Assembly: GCA_049317645.1 (NCBI GenBank)
Contig: JBMOHV010000038.1
Location: 1-17,351 of the forward strand
Reading direction: 5' to 3'
Length of the DNA: 17,351 nucleotides
Source of the DNA: SYHX01 sp049317645
GTDB lineage: Bacteria > Bacteroidota > Bacteroidia > UBA7662
Part shown: positions 7,093 to 14,194 of the stretch, piece after piece
Numbering within the stretch: position 1 is the stretch's first letter
How the letters are laid out: every line of letters begins with the position of its first letter
Program-made: the position numbers and the translations under genes
The notes under the pieces: model-generated
What the model saw: only the letters and a program-made list of their open reading frames with translations
Database searches by the model: none
Told to the model about the DNA's origin: nothing

Positions 7093-7932
7093 TCAACCTT
7101 CGTTAGCGCCCAGTGGCCAATACTCAAAAGATCGGATGATTACTTCCTTGGACTCCCCATCCGAAGGAGCATCGCCGCCCAATTGCCAAAAATTCATGCG
7201 GGCCCTGGTATTACGCTCCGGGGCGGGGATGAGAATGGGTACGGAGGAACGATTTCCCTCGTTTTTGACCCGGGAGGGGTTGTTCCGGTTAAAGGCCCAG
7301 GACCCTATGACCCGGCCACCGCTACCTTCCCCGGCCCAACTGGTCCAGGTCACCAGGGTGTCGGTCCAGGTGAATTGGTGGGTGGTCACCCCAATCATAT
7401 CCCCGGAAGGGGTGGAAATAGCTCGGACCCGCTCGGGGTAATACGGCCCAAAGTTGACGGGTTGCACCGCGTAATTCAGGGTAGGCGCATTGGTTATGCC
7501 CCATTTGGCGATCTCAATGTCCACCTCTGAATTGCCCTGGGTCAGGAACGAAGAATCGTTCCACGTAAAGAGTCCCAAAACCGTGTTGTTGGCGATGTTC
7601 TCGTTATCGCCCTCAATCACCCAACGGTAGGTTCCGTAACCCAGGGTATCCCGGCCCACCACCTCGGTGGAGTACCATCGACCATCGTGCTCCTGAATAC
7701 GCAGGTGCAAATAGCCTTTGCCATCCATGTACACATCCGATGGCCGGTTGGAGAAATAGTTGGGGCCGGGACCCAAAAGTCCGGGGCCGCTCTTGACATC
7801 CCAGAGGCGGCCGCTAAAGCGAACCAAATCGCCCTGCCGCCCATAACCAGGGGGATCGTCCAGCTTACAAGCTCCCAAGCCCAGCCAAAGGCTGAACCAC
7901 AACAACGCAACCTTGGGGTTTAGGGTTCCCAT
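7093..7932 (-). CDS. Glycoside hydrolase family 16 lipoprotein
   Basis: This is a 279-residue protein with a lipoprotein signal (GLGAC, Cys22) followed by KLDD, an acidic sequence that fits surface export of Bacteroidota lipoproteins. The GH16 active-site strand reads SEVDIEIAKWG, with nucleophile Glu136, Asp138 and acid/base Glu140. Other conserved parts are GYLHLRI (73-79), TLGYGTYRWVIEG (96-108) and VLGLFTWND (118-126). The active site is of the ExDxE type without the extra bulge residue found in laminarinases and agarases (ExDxxE). The enzyme is therefore probably an endo-acting beta-glucanase, but not a classical laminarinase. Its start overlaps the 3' end of the GH3 gene by 13 nt, which suggests coupled translation. 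It probably cuts polysaccharide at the cell surface ahead of GH3. The exact substrate cannot be read from the sequence. Confidence 0.88.
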   Translation of the reverse strand: MGTLNPKVALLWFSLWLGLGACKLDDPPGYGRQGDLVRFSGRLWDVKSGPGLLGPGPNYFSNRPSDVYMDGKGYLHLRIQEHDGRWYSTEVVGRDTLGYGTYRWVIEGDNENIANNTVLGLFTWNDSSFLTQGNSEVDIEIAKWGITNAPTLNYAVQPVNFGPYYPERVRAISTPSGDMIGVTTHQFTWTDTLVTWTSWAGEGSGGRVIGSWAFNRNNPSRVKNEGNRSSVPILIPAPERNTRARMNFWQLGGDAPSDGESKEVIIRSFEYWPLGANEG

Positions 7933-10181
7933 CGAAAAGGTAAATTAAAAGATTGAACGGTGGCATTCAACCACCCTTTTTCTAGAACATATTCCATATC
8001 CTTCCCCACAAAACGCAAATCCCTGACCGGAATCGAAAACTGAACTTGGCGCCTTTCACCGGGACCCAATTCGACCGATCGAAAATCCCGAAGGCGACGA
8101 AAAGAGGGTGTCACCGAAGCCACCGAATCCCCTACCATCACCAAAACGGTCTCGCGCTGGGATTGGGGTCCGGTGTTATGGAGCGAAACCTCCAGGCGAA
8201 GGATCGCATCCATTCCACGTAACAACGTATCGATCAAGCGGACCTTTTCGTAACGAACCGGCCAAAAACCTTGCCCCTCCCCAAAAGCAAAGGCCGGGCG
8301 AAACGCATCCATCCCAAACGACGGATCCAAACGTTCGGTCCATTTGTGATCGTAGGTCAACAGACTGTGAGGATGCGCCGGATAGGTATAAGGCAATTTG
8401 CCGGAGGGGCTGTAATCACCGGCCAGCAAATCAGCCAGAGCCTGAACCCCGGCGGCACCGGGCTGATTGGCCAAGAGAACGGCGTCAAAAAGCGTGTCCA
8501 ACCCGTTCAACAAGCGGGGGCGATTCTGAACCAGCACCAAGATTTTGGGGCCGGTATGCTGGCGGCACCAAAGTCGGGCCTCTTCGATTTCGTCCGGTCG
8601 AAGGCTCAAGTCGTTGATGTCTCCTGGTTTTTCGGTGGAAGGTTTTTCGGCAAGAACCATTACCAATGCGGCCTTGCCGCCGGTGGTGGCGGGGGCCAAA
8701 GCAAAGCGTCGTCCTAACACATCACGCAAGGAGGGACCTGCGTTTTTGCGATCCCACAACGAATCAACCCCCTGCCAGGTCCTGGACCAGGAACCATTCC
8801 ATGCATAAGGCTCATCCAGGGCCTGGCCCTGCAAGTGCAGAGGACTGCCGGCCTTCAAAGGAAGAACAGCGCCTCGATTCCGTAACAAAACCCAGGATCG
8901 ACGAGCCGCTTCGCGCTGCAGGAGACGCAGGCTATCGCTAAGAATCAAAGGGTATTCCGCCATCGAGTAAGGTTCGGCGCGGTCCATCAGTCCCAGGCTG
9001 AACTTGACATGGAGTATTCGATAAACCGCTTCGTCCAAACGGCTGACGGGGACTTCACCCCTACGGGCCAAATCCAACAGGGCATCGGTGAATCGGTAAT
9101 CGTTGGGGACCATGGCCATATCCACCCCTGCCATAACGGCCATTCGGGTGGCATCGCGGTAATCTTCGGCGACCCGATGCATGCTCACCAACTTGAGGAT
9201 ATCCTCCCAGTCCGAAACCACCAAGCCTTGAAAGCCCAATTCCTGGCGAAGCAAACCGGTCAAAATCTGGGCATCGGCGTGCACCGGTATTCCGTTGAGT
9301 TCCCCGGAATTGACCATGAGGGTGAGAGCACCGGCCTCAATACCGGCCTTGAAGGGGGGGAGAAAAATTTCCCGTAACAACCGCTCGGGGATGTAGGCCG
9401 GGGTTCGGTCCTTGCCGGTCCAAGGCATGCTGTACCCCAAGAAATGCTTGAGCGTGGCAGCAACCCGGTGCTTCCCGGCGGGGTTCGACCCTTGGTAACC
9501 CTGAATGCAAGCAGAGCCCAAGCGTGAAACCACCAAGGGGTCCTCCCCGTAGGTTTCAAAAACCCTGGACCACAGCGGTTGACGGGCGACATCCAAGACC
9601 GGCGAAAAATTCCAAGGAACGCCCGATGCCCGCGTTGTATAAGCGGTTGCTTCCGCAACTCGGCGCAGCAGTTCCGCATCAAAGGAGGCCGCCTGCGCCA
9701 AAGGTTGAGGAAACAAAAGCCCTTCCAACACATAATTGGCACCATGAATCGCATCAATACCGTAAAGGACCGGGATGGACGGAGCGGGGCCTTGGACGGC
9801 GTGCACTTCGCTGAGGATTTCCCTCCAATGTTGCAAATCGTAGGCATGGCCCCCGCAATTGAGAATCGAGCCCACCTGACGAACCCGCAAGGCTTCGTGG
9901 AGTTTGGCGCTATCCAATCGGTGCGGTTCCTGCAATTGGTAAATGGCCCCAACAGAGACGGCATCCAGGTTGAGCTGGGTCATTTGACCCACTTTTTGCT
10001 CCAAACTCATGCGGCCGATCAAAGCGCGGATGGGTTGATCGTAGGGCGATGCCAAGGGATAACCGGGCACAGGCCGGGGTTGTACATTTCCCTGAGCCCA
10101 TCCAACCATTGGAAGAACGCCCATCAGGAGCGTCCATAACACAACGCCTCGGAGCCTAAAAGCAGAGATGGAAAATAACAT
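7920..10181 (-). CDS. Glycoside hydrolase family 3 beta-glucosidase (BglX-like)
   Basis: This is a 753-residue protein, the usual length for three-domain GH3 enzymes. A signal peptide ends near VGWA-Q (residues 26-30), with no lipobox, so the enzyme is probably periplasmic. The GH3 N-terminal barrel spans about 50-400, with YGIDAIHG (140-147), the KH pair in TLKHFLGY (Lys245-His246) and nucleophile Asp324 in LVVSDWEDI. The C-terminal sandwich spans about 430-606, with candidate acid/base Glu517 in AEKPSTEKPGDINDLSL. A fibronectin-III-like domain follows at about 660-745. It should release glucose from the non-reducing ends of beta-gluco-oligosaccharides made by the operon's endo-enzymes. It starts 8 nt after the stop of the preceding gene and overlaps the GH16 start, so it sits firmly in the operon. 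Confidence 0.95.
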   Translation of the reverse strand: MLFSISAFRLRGVVLWTLLMGVLPMVGWAQGNVQPRPVPGYPLASPYDQPIRALIGRMSLEQKVGQMTQLNLDAVSVGAIYQLQEPHRLDSAKLHEALRVRQVGSILNCGGHAYDLQHWREILSEVHAVQGPAPSIPVLYGIDAIHGANYVLEGLLFPQPLAQAASFDAELLRRVAEATAYTTRASGVPWNFSPVLDVARQPLWSRVFETYGEDPLVVSRLGSACIQGYQGSNPAGKHRVAATLKHFLGYSMPWTGKDRTPAYIPERLLREIFLPPFKAGIEAGALTLMVNSGELNGIPVHADAQILTGLLRQELGFQGLVVSDWEDILKLVSMHRVAEDYRDATRMAVMAGVDMAMVPNDYRFTDALLDLARRGEVPVSRLDEAVYRILHVKFSLGLMDRAEPYSMAEYPLILSDSLRLLQREAARRSWVLLRNRGAVLPLKAGSPLHLQGQALDEPYAWNGSWSRTWQGVDSLWDRKNAGPSLRDVLGRRFALAPATTGGKAALVMVLAEKPSTEKPGDINDLSLRPDEIEEARLWCRQHTGPKILVLVQNRPRLLNGLDTLFDAVLLANQPGAAGVQALADLLAGDYSPSGKLPYTYPAHPHSLLTYDHKWTERLDPSFGMDAFRPAFAFGEGQGFWPVRYEKVRLIDTLLRGMDAILRLEVSLHNTGPQSQRETVLVMVGDSVASVTPSFRRLRDFRSVELGPGERRQVQFSIPVRDLRFVGKDMEYVLEKGWLNATVQSFNLPFRWEP

Positions 10182-10189
10182 AGCGTGAA

Positions 10190-11347
10190 TTATTCTTCGG
10201 AAGGCGTCAAAAATTGCAGGGTACCGCTCACGGCCTGGGCCTGAGCCTGCACCTGAGCCTGGGCCGATGTCGCGCCGGCACCGGAGTCATCCGGACGATA
10301 GCGGACATGGTAGGTCGCGTTGGGCCTGAAGCCGGGATGCTGATCCAAGGGCAGGGTCCATCGTTTGTAGTCTTGGCCCTCCACCCTTTGGAATTGACTG
10401 CTGTGCACCGTAACATCGCTGAGACGGGCCGAACGTTTCCAAACCAGGGGCTCGGGCGTGATCCCAAAGGTCCATTGACCGGGGGGCCAATCCAACAAGG
10501 AACCGGCGATTCGCAGCTCTTTGCCCCGCCAAACCGAGAATCCATCGCTGGCCGCTTGGATGGACGCCGAGGGATCCAACCAAGGCCCGGTCCATTGAAC
10601 CGGAGGGTGACCCTGGTAGGGAATCCAACGAATTTCGTCTACCACCAGAGAACCGCGCGCCTCAAATTGCAGGATAAGTTGTTTGATGTTATCGGGGCGG
10701 GCATTGCTGCGTTCCCACTCAAAATCCTCCAATGGCAAAACCAATTCACTCCAACCGCTGGTATCCAAACCAGGTCCCACGCTAGTCTTCAAATATTTGG
10801 GTTGATAACCCAGCCAACATTGGGCTCCGGCATAATCTTCCAATGCAAAAGCCATTGGCAAACCCTTGCCGGGACCCTTGAGAGCCCGAACACGTAAGTA
10901 CAAGGCCGCACGATGCAAAACTTCGCTCATGTTTTTGGGTGACCAATCGTCCCAACCAATGCCCATCCCCATCCAGTTGGGACAGCCCTCGGAGAGTTTG
11001 TCCCAATCAAGCCGTAGTCCATCGCGGGGATCCCCGCTCTGGGCCGCCGTCACCCGCAGGCAAGGCGATGGGGTAAACCATATTTCGGATCCCAGGCCAT
11101 CCTCGTAAACATTCAGGGCGTAAAAATTGCCAATGCGGGGCTCCCCCTCCTCTTCCCAATTGTTGTAAAGTGGAAGGGTTTGGAGACCCGGTTGCCGGGC
11201 TGTCACCCGCACCGAGTCCAGGTTCACTCTGCGCTGGGCATGGCTGTTCTGCGGCCAGGCCAAGGCCAGGACCAGCGTCAGAGTCAGGACCCAAAGCATC
11301 ACCACCCCTGTCAGGGCGCCCCTCCGCTTAGGGCTGCAACGGTCCAT
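10190..11347 (-). CDS. Secreted protein with carbohydrate-binding-like jelly-roll domain
   Basis: The 385-residue product from ATG 11347 overlaps the lipoprotein gene by 20 nt. ATG 11365 and ATG 11299 are alternatives. I prefer 11347 because it keeps the basic n-region (SPKRRG) before the hydrophobic core and the cleavage site at NSHA-Q. Residues about 75-245 look like a galactose-binding-like jelly roll (CBM11/CIA30 type): FYALNVYEDG, AALYLRVRALKG, GWSELVLPLEDFEW, IKQLILQFEARGSLVVDEIRW. Residues about 250-380 form a second, Ig-like beta domain with RFRPNATYHVRYR-type strands. A short Ala/Gln run (362-372) precedes the C-terminus. There are no glycosidase motifs. Its place between the surface lipoprotein and GH3 suggests a glycan-binding helper in the periplasm or at the cell surface. 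The family assignment is tentative. Confidence 0.75.
   Translation of the reverse strand: MDRCSPKRRGALTGVVMLWVLTLTLVLALAWPQNSHAQRRVNLDSVRVTARQPGLQTLPLYNNWEEEGEPRIGNFYALNVYEDGLGSEIWFTPSPCLRVTAAQSGDPRDGLRLDWDKLSEGCPNWMGMGIGWDDWSPKNMSEVLHRAALYLRVRALKGPGKGLPMAFALEDYAGAQCWLGYQPKYLKTSVGPGLDTSGWSELVLPLEDFEWERSNARPDNIKQLILQFEARGSLVVDEIRWIPYQGHPPVQWTGPWLDPSASIQAASDGFSVWRGKELRIAGSLLDWPPGQWTFGITPEPLVWKRSARLSDVTVHSSQFQRVEGQDYKRWTLPLDQHPGFRPNATYHVRYRPDDSGAGATSAQAQVQAQAQAVSGTLQFLTPSEE
10233..10265. repeat. Five imperfect hexamer repeats encoding Ala/Gln
   Basis: The plus strand reads CTGGGC CTGAGC CTGCAC CTGAGC CTGGGC, a set of hexamers that encodes AQAQVQAQAQ on the minus strand near the C-terminus of the 10190-11347 protein. 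Such tracts can gain or lose units in frame by slippage. It looks like a flexible linker. Confidence 0.7.
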
Positions 11348-12404
11348 TGGAGGTAAAGACCACATAATCCAAATAAAGCTGCGAATAACCCGAGGAAGGA
11401 TTGGCCAACATCAAGACCGAAACCTTTTGAAGACGATCCGGCTCCAAACGATTGTTCCCCGCTGGCGTGGAGGGTTGCCCATTAACAATACTAACCAGGT
11501 CCGAATAGCGGGCGCTGATTAAATTCCATCCCCGCTGCAAAGTTTGGGCACCGTTCACCGAATAGGCCGCGCATTGGAGGGCGTACATGTCTTCGTTACT
11601 CTGGTTGAATTGACCGTCCAGGTTATCGTCTTCGCGAAACTGAATCAGTAACAAAGCATTGGTCACCGAATCAGGCAGATACACCAGGGCATTAAAATAA
11701 ACCTGATCGGGATTGGCAGCCAGGGGAAAACGCGGAGCTTGATACGCCGCAGCGGGGAATTCCAGCATCCCGATCAACCAATCCCAATTCACAAGCCCTC
11801 CCATATCGTAATAAGCGTTGCCTTGTCCGGCCAAAGGATTGGTTCGAATAACAAAGGACATATTGGCCCCACTCTGCACAAAGGATTGCCAACCTGGACG
11901 TATCCCGCTTTCAAAATCCGCTAGAACAAATCCCCCGGGTTGACGCACACTCAAGACTTTGATCCGACGCTGAAAGAGAAGGGAGTCCTGCTCTACAAAA
12001 AGCTTTAACTCGGTTTCTTCGGCCCTGAACATGGGGAACAAGGTGGTGGAACCGTTCCAAACACAATTCACTGCATCCAAAGAACGGGATTTGCCGCTGA
12101 TGATTTTGCGAGCTCCGCTGGATAAGCCGCGAACTTCCACTCGCCAGTCGGTAAGTTTGTTAAAGCGACCCTGCAGGTTTACCGTCTCCCCTTGGCCAAA
12201 GCGTACCGAATCACGGCTGGCCTTGACGGGCTCCAAAACCTGAAAATCACCGAACAAATCGACCAAAGCCGGACCCTCGATGAGGGCGTCCTTGGTACAG
12301 CTTCCCAACATCATGAGAAAACCGACCGCAACGAGTTTCCAAAGGTGAAAACCAGCGAAGAAGAAGCCCGAGGGCTTGGCATTGGGGTGGCAACAAGGCT
12401 TCAT
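11328..12404 (-). CDS. Surface lipoprotein, probable glycan-binding protein
   Basis: This is a 358-residue protein starting at ATG 12404-12402, within an ATGA overlap with the stop of the preceding barrel gene. A longer open frame upstream lies inside that gene and is ignored. The signal is lipoprotein-type, with an unusually long n-region and lipobox LGSC (Cys36), followed by TKD. Residues about 45-155 look like one or two Ig-like beta domains (QGETVNLQGRFN, RRIKVLSV). Residues 157-350 form a jelly-roll-like domain: GFVLADFESGIRPGWQSF, NAYYDMGGLVNWDWLIGMLE, FNALVYLP, RGWNLISARYSDLV and LYLDYVVFTSNGPL. This layout (lipid anchor, Ig-like spacers, terminal binding domain) is that of surface glycan-binding proteins in Bacteroidota polysaccharide loci. 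Binding to the operon's glucan is inferred from context. No catalytic motif is visible. Confidence 0.8.
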   Translation of the reverse strand: MKPCCHPNAKPSGFFFAGFHLWKLVAVGFLMMLGSCTKDALIEGPALVDLFGDFQVLEPVKASRDSVRFGQGETVNLQGRFNKLTDWRVEVRGLSSGARKIISGKSRSLDAVNCVWNGSTTLFPMFRAEETELKLFVEQDSLLFQRRIKVLSVRQPGGFVLADFESGIRPGWQSFVQSGANMSFVIRTNPLAGQGNAYYDMGGLVNWDWLIGMLEFPAAAYQAPRFPLAANPDQVYFNALVYLPDSVTNALLLIQFREDDNLDGQFNQSNEDMYALQCAAYSVNGAQTLQRGWNLISARYSDLVSIVNGQPSTPAGNNRLEPDRLQKVSVLMLANPSSGYSQLYLDYVVFTSNGPLQP

Positions 12405-14194
12405 AGTTTCATAATTAACATGAGTTGACTTATGTTCCAAGGGTAGCGAGCCTGCATGGTAGCGGTACCGTTGCGCCATACAAATTGCTGCGTGGACAAC
12501 TGGGCTTCAAAGCGATCCCCCATGGTGTATTGCAATCCGGCACCGATCCACTGCTCGGTCCGGTCCAAGTCCACCCTGGAATAATCCACGACTTCGGAAT
12601 ACGCATTGCGGACGGCGTAGTAATCGTGACCCAGGCTTCTGTAAAGTTGCCACTCGGCAAAGGCCGACCAGGAAGAACCCAATTCCCAACGGGTCTGAAA
12701 GGAGGCTTGCAGGTTGGTCAGCCCTACATCCGATTGAATAGCATCTCCCGAGGCATCGGGCCGGGTGGTTTGTTCCATCCGCACCAAGGTGGACAAGGAC
12801 CAGGCCTTGCGTAGGTTGAGGAGGCTATGCAGACTCCATTCGTTGCGCCAATCGGCCAGCCAAAACATGCGGCGATTGTTGACGCCCTGGCCCCTGACAT
12901 CGGCCAAAAGCTGAACTTCCAAGGATTGATTCCATAGGGAGGTGCTGTCAACCGTTTTGGCGATGTTCAAACCCAAGCCCTGACGGTTGGGGGTCGCCAG
13001 TCCGTAAGGCAAGGCATTGCCGTAGCCCGGATCGTATTCCATGAGACCGGCCACCACCTGGGTCTGGTAAAGAGAGGCATCCCGGTACAAATCGTTGAGA
13101 GCCATGGGCCGTAACACATTCATGCTTTCCAGGCGCTTGAAAGCCATGGGGCTGCGGGAGGCATTGATTCGTTTGGTCTGGGCTGCCGCACTGCGGTAAT
13201 CCGAACCGGTGTACCAGGCTTGGAGGCTTCCTTTCCAGGGGGAGCGGCCCGACTTACGACGACCCAGGGGGCTTTCCCAGCGCATCCAACCAAATCCATC
13301 GGTCAGGGTGGGCCTGTCCTGGACGGTTGGGTTCCCCGGATCCGCTTTGTTCCAACCCAAACGCGTCAACCCGGCTTCGGCATCCAAGGACCAAAACCGA
13401 CCCTGAGCGGGTGATGGCGCCCATCCCCATTCGGTGCTTAACACCGGATGATGAAGGAGGTAAGGTTGATTCGCAGTCCGGGCTAGATCGTATAGCTGCA
13501 CAAAATTGACTTTACCGTGCAGGCTGGACCCTGCGTTCCACCGCAGGCGGCCGCCACTCAACAACCGATCCGGGGTGGACCCAAAATCAGAGGCCGCAAT
13601 GCGCGTTGTAAACAAAGAAGCGTTGAGACTCAAATCCCAAGGATCGATGACCCCCCCCATTTCGACAACCACCCCCTGTTGACGACGGGTTCGGTTGCTG
13701 TTTTGGAATAAATCGTATTCGATCATGCCCAGCGTGGGGCTGTTGAGCAGCGATGGATTGGAGAGAATCCACTCTTCGTGGTTGTAAAACGTGAAAGGGC
13801 TCATCCGGTAATCCACATCCCCCACTTGGTAGCGAAGTTTTTGGTTCACCAAACCCCGGATCCACATTTGACGCAAGTCCAAGGTCAAACCGGAACCCCA
13901 GAATCCCCCGTATTCGGAGCGAACCCGAAGCTGGGCATGGATTTCAACTTGGCTGTGGGGTAGGATATGAAGACCCATATCGGTCAAGGCATAGCCCGGC
14001 ATCACCGTTTTGCCCAGACTATCAGCGTCCTCACGCAATCCCTCGGCGGACATGAGACCGCGGGCATAGGATGAAAAACGGATTTTTTTGGGGTCCAAAA
14101 CCTGGGCTTCGGCCCATGGCTGGGCGAGCAGGCCCAACAAAGTCAAGGCCAGGGCTGCGTATATCCGCATGGAGTTGGTAGTATGTTTTAACAT
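12401..14194 (-). CDS. Predicted outer-membrane beta-barrel protein, second of a pair
   Basis: This is a 597-residue protein whose start shares one base with the stop of the preceding gene (TAATG at 14196-14192). ATG 14170 is a second candidate that gives signal peptide MRIYAALALTLLGLLAQPWA with cleavage near AEA-Q. The mature chain has no hydrophobic helix. It is built of alternating polar and aromatic strands with short turns, for example LRVRSEYGGFWGSGLTLDLR (89-108), QKLRYQVGDVDYRMSPFTFY (118-137) and WIGAGLQYTMGDRFEAQLS (549-567), as in porins. It ends in LMLIMKL rather than a terminal aromatic residue. The motif LPYGLATPNRQGLGLN (395-410) is shared with the other barrel. It is neither SusC (no plug or carboxypeptidase-like domain) nor SusD. 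Uptake of oligosaccharides is inferred from operon position. I know of no named family. Confidence 0.72.
   Translation of the reverse strand: MLKHTTNSMRIYAALALTLLGLLAQPWAEAQVLDPKKIRFSSYARGLMSAEGLREDADSLGKTVMPGYALTDMGLHILPHSQVEIHAQLRVRSEYGGFWGSGLTLDLRQMWIRGLVNQKLRYQVGDVDYRMSPFTFYNHEEWILSNPSLLNSPTLGMIEYDLFQNSNRTRRQQGVVVEMGGVIDPWDLSLNASLFTTRIAASDFGSTPDRLLSGGRLRWNAGSSLHGKVNFVQLYDLARTANQPYLLHHPVLSTEWGWAPSPAQGRFWSLDAEAGLTRLGWNKADPGNPTVQDRPTLTDGFGWMRWESPLGRRKSGRSPWKGSLQAWYTGSDYRSAAAQTKRINASRSPMAFKRLESMNVLRPMALNDLYRDASLYQTQVVAGLMEYDPGYGNALPYGLATPNRQGLGLNIAKTVDSTSLWNQSLEVQLLADVRGQGVNNRRMFWLADWRNEWSLHSLLNLRKAWSLSTLVRMEQTTRPDASGDAIQSDVGLTNLQASFQTRWELGSSWSAFAEWQLYRSLGHDYYAVRNAYSEVVDYSRVDLDRTEQWIGAGLQYTMGDRFEAQLSTQQFVWRNGTATMQARYPWNISQLMLIMKL

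Noticed and set aside
8108..10139. Several plus-strand open frames of 90-190 codons opposite GH3
   Set aside because: GH3 is complete with all catalytic motifs on the minus strand. The antisense frames have no recognisable features and reflect GC-rich codon use.
12405..12479. Upstream extension of the lipoprotein gene
   Set aside because: It would put 25 extra residues before a signal whose n-region is already long. ATG 12404 falls exactly in the ATGA overlap.
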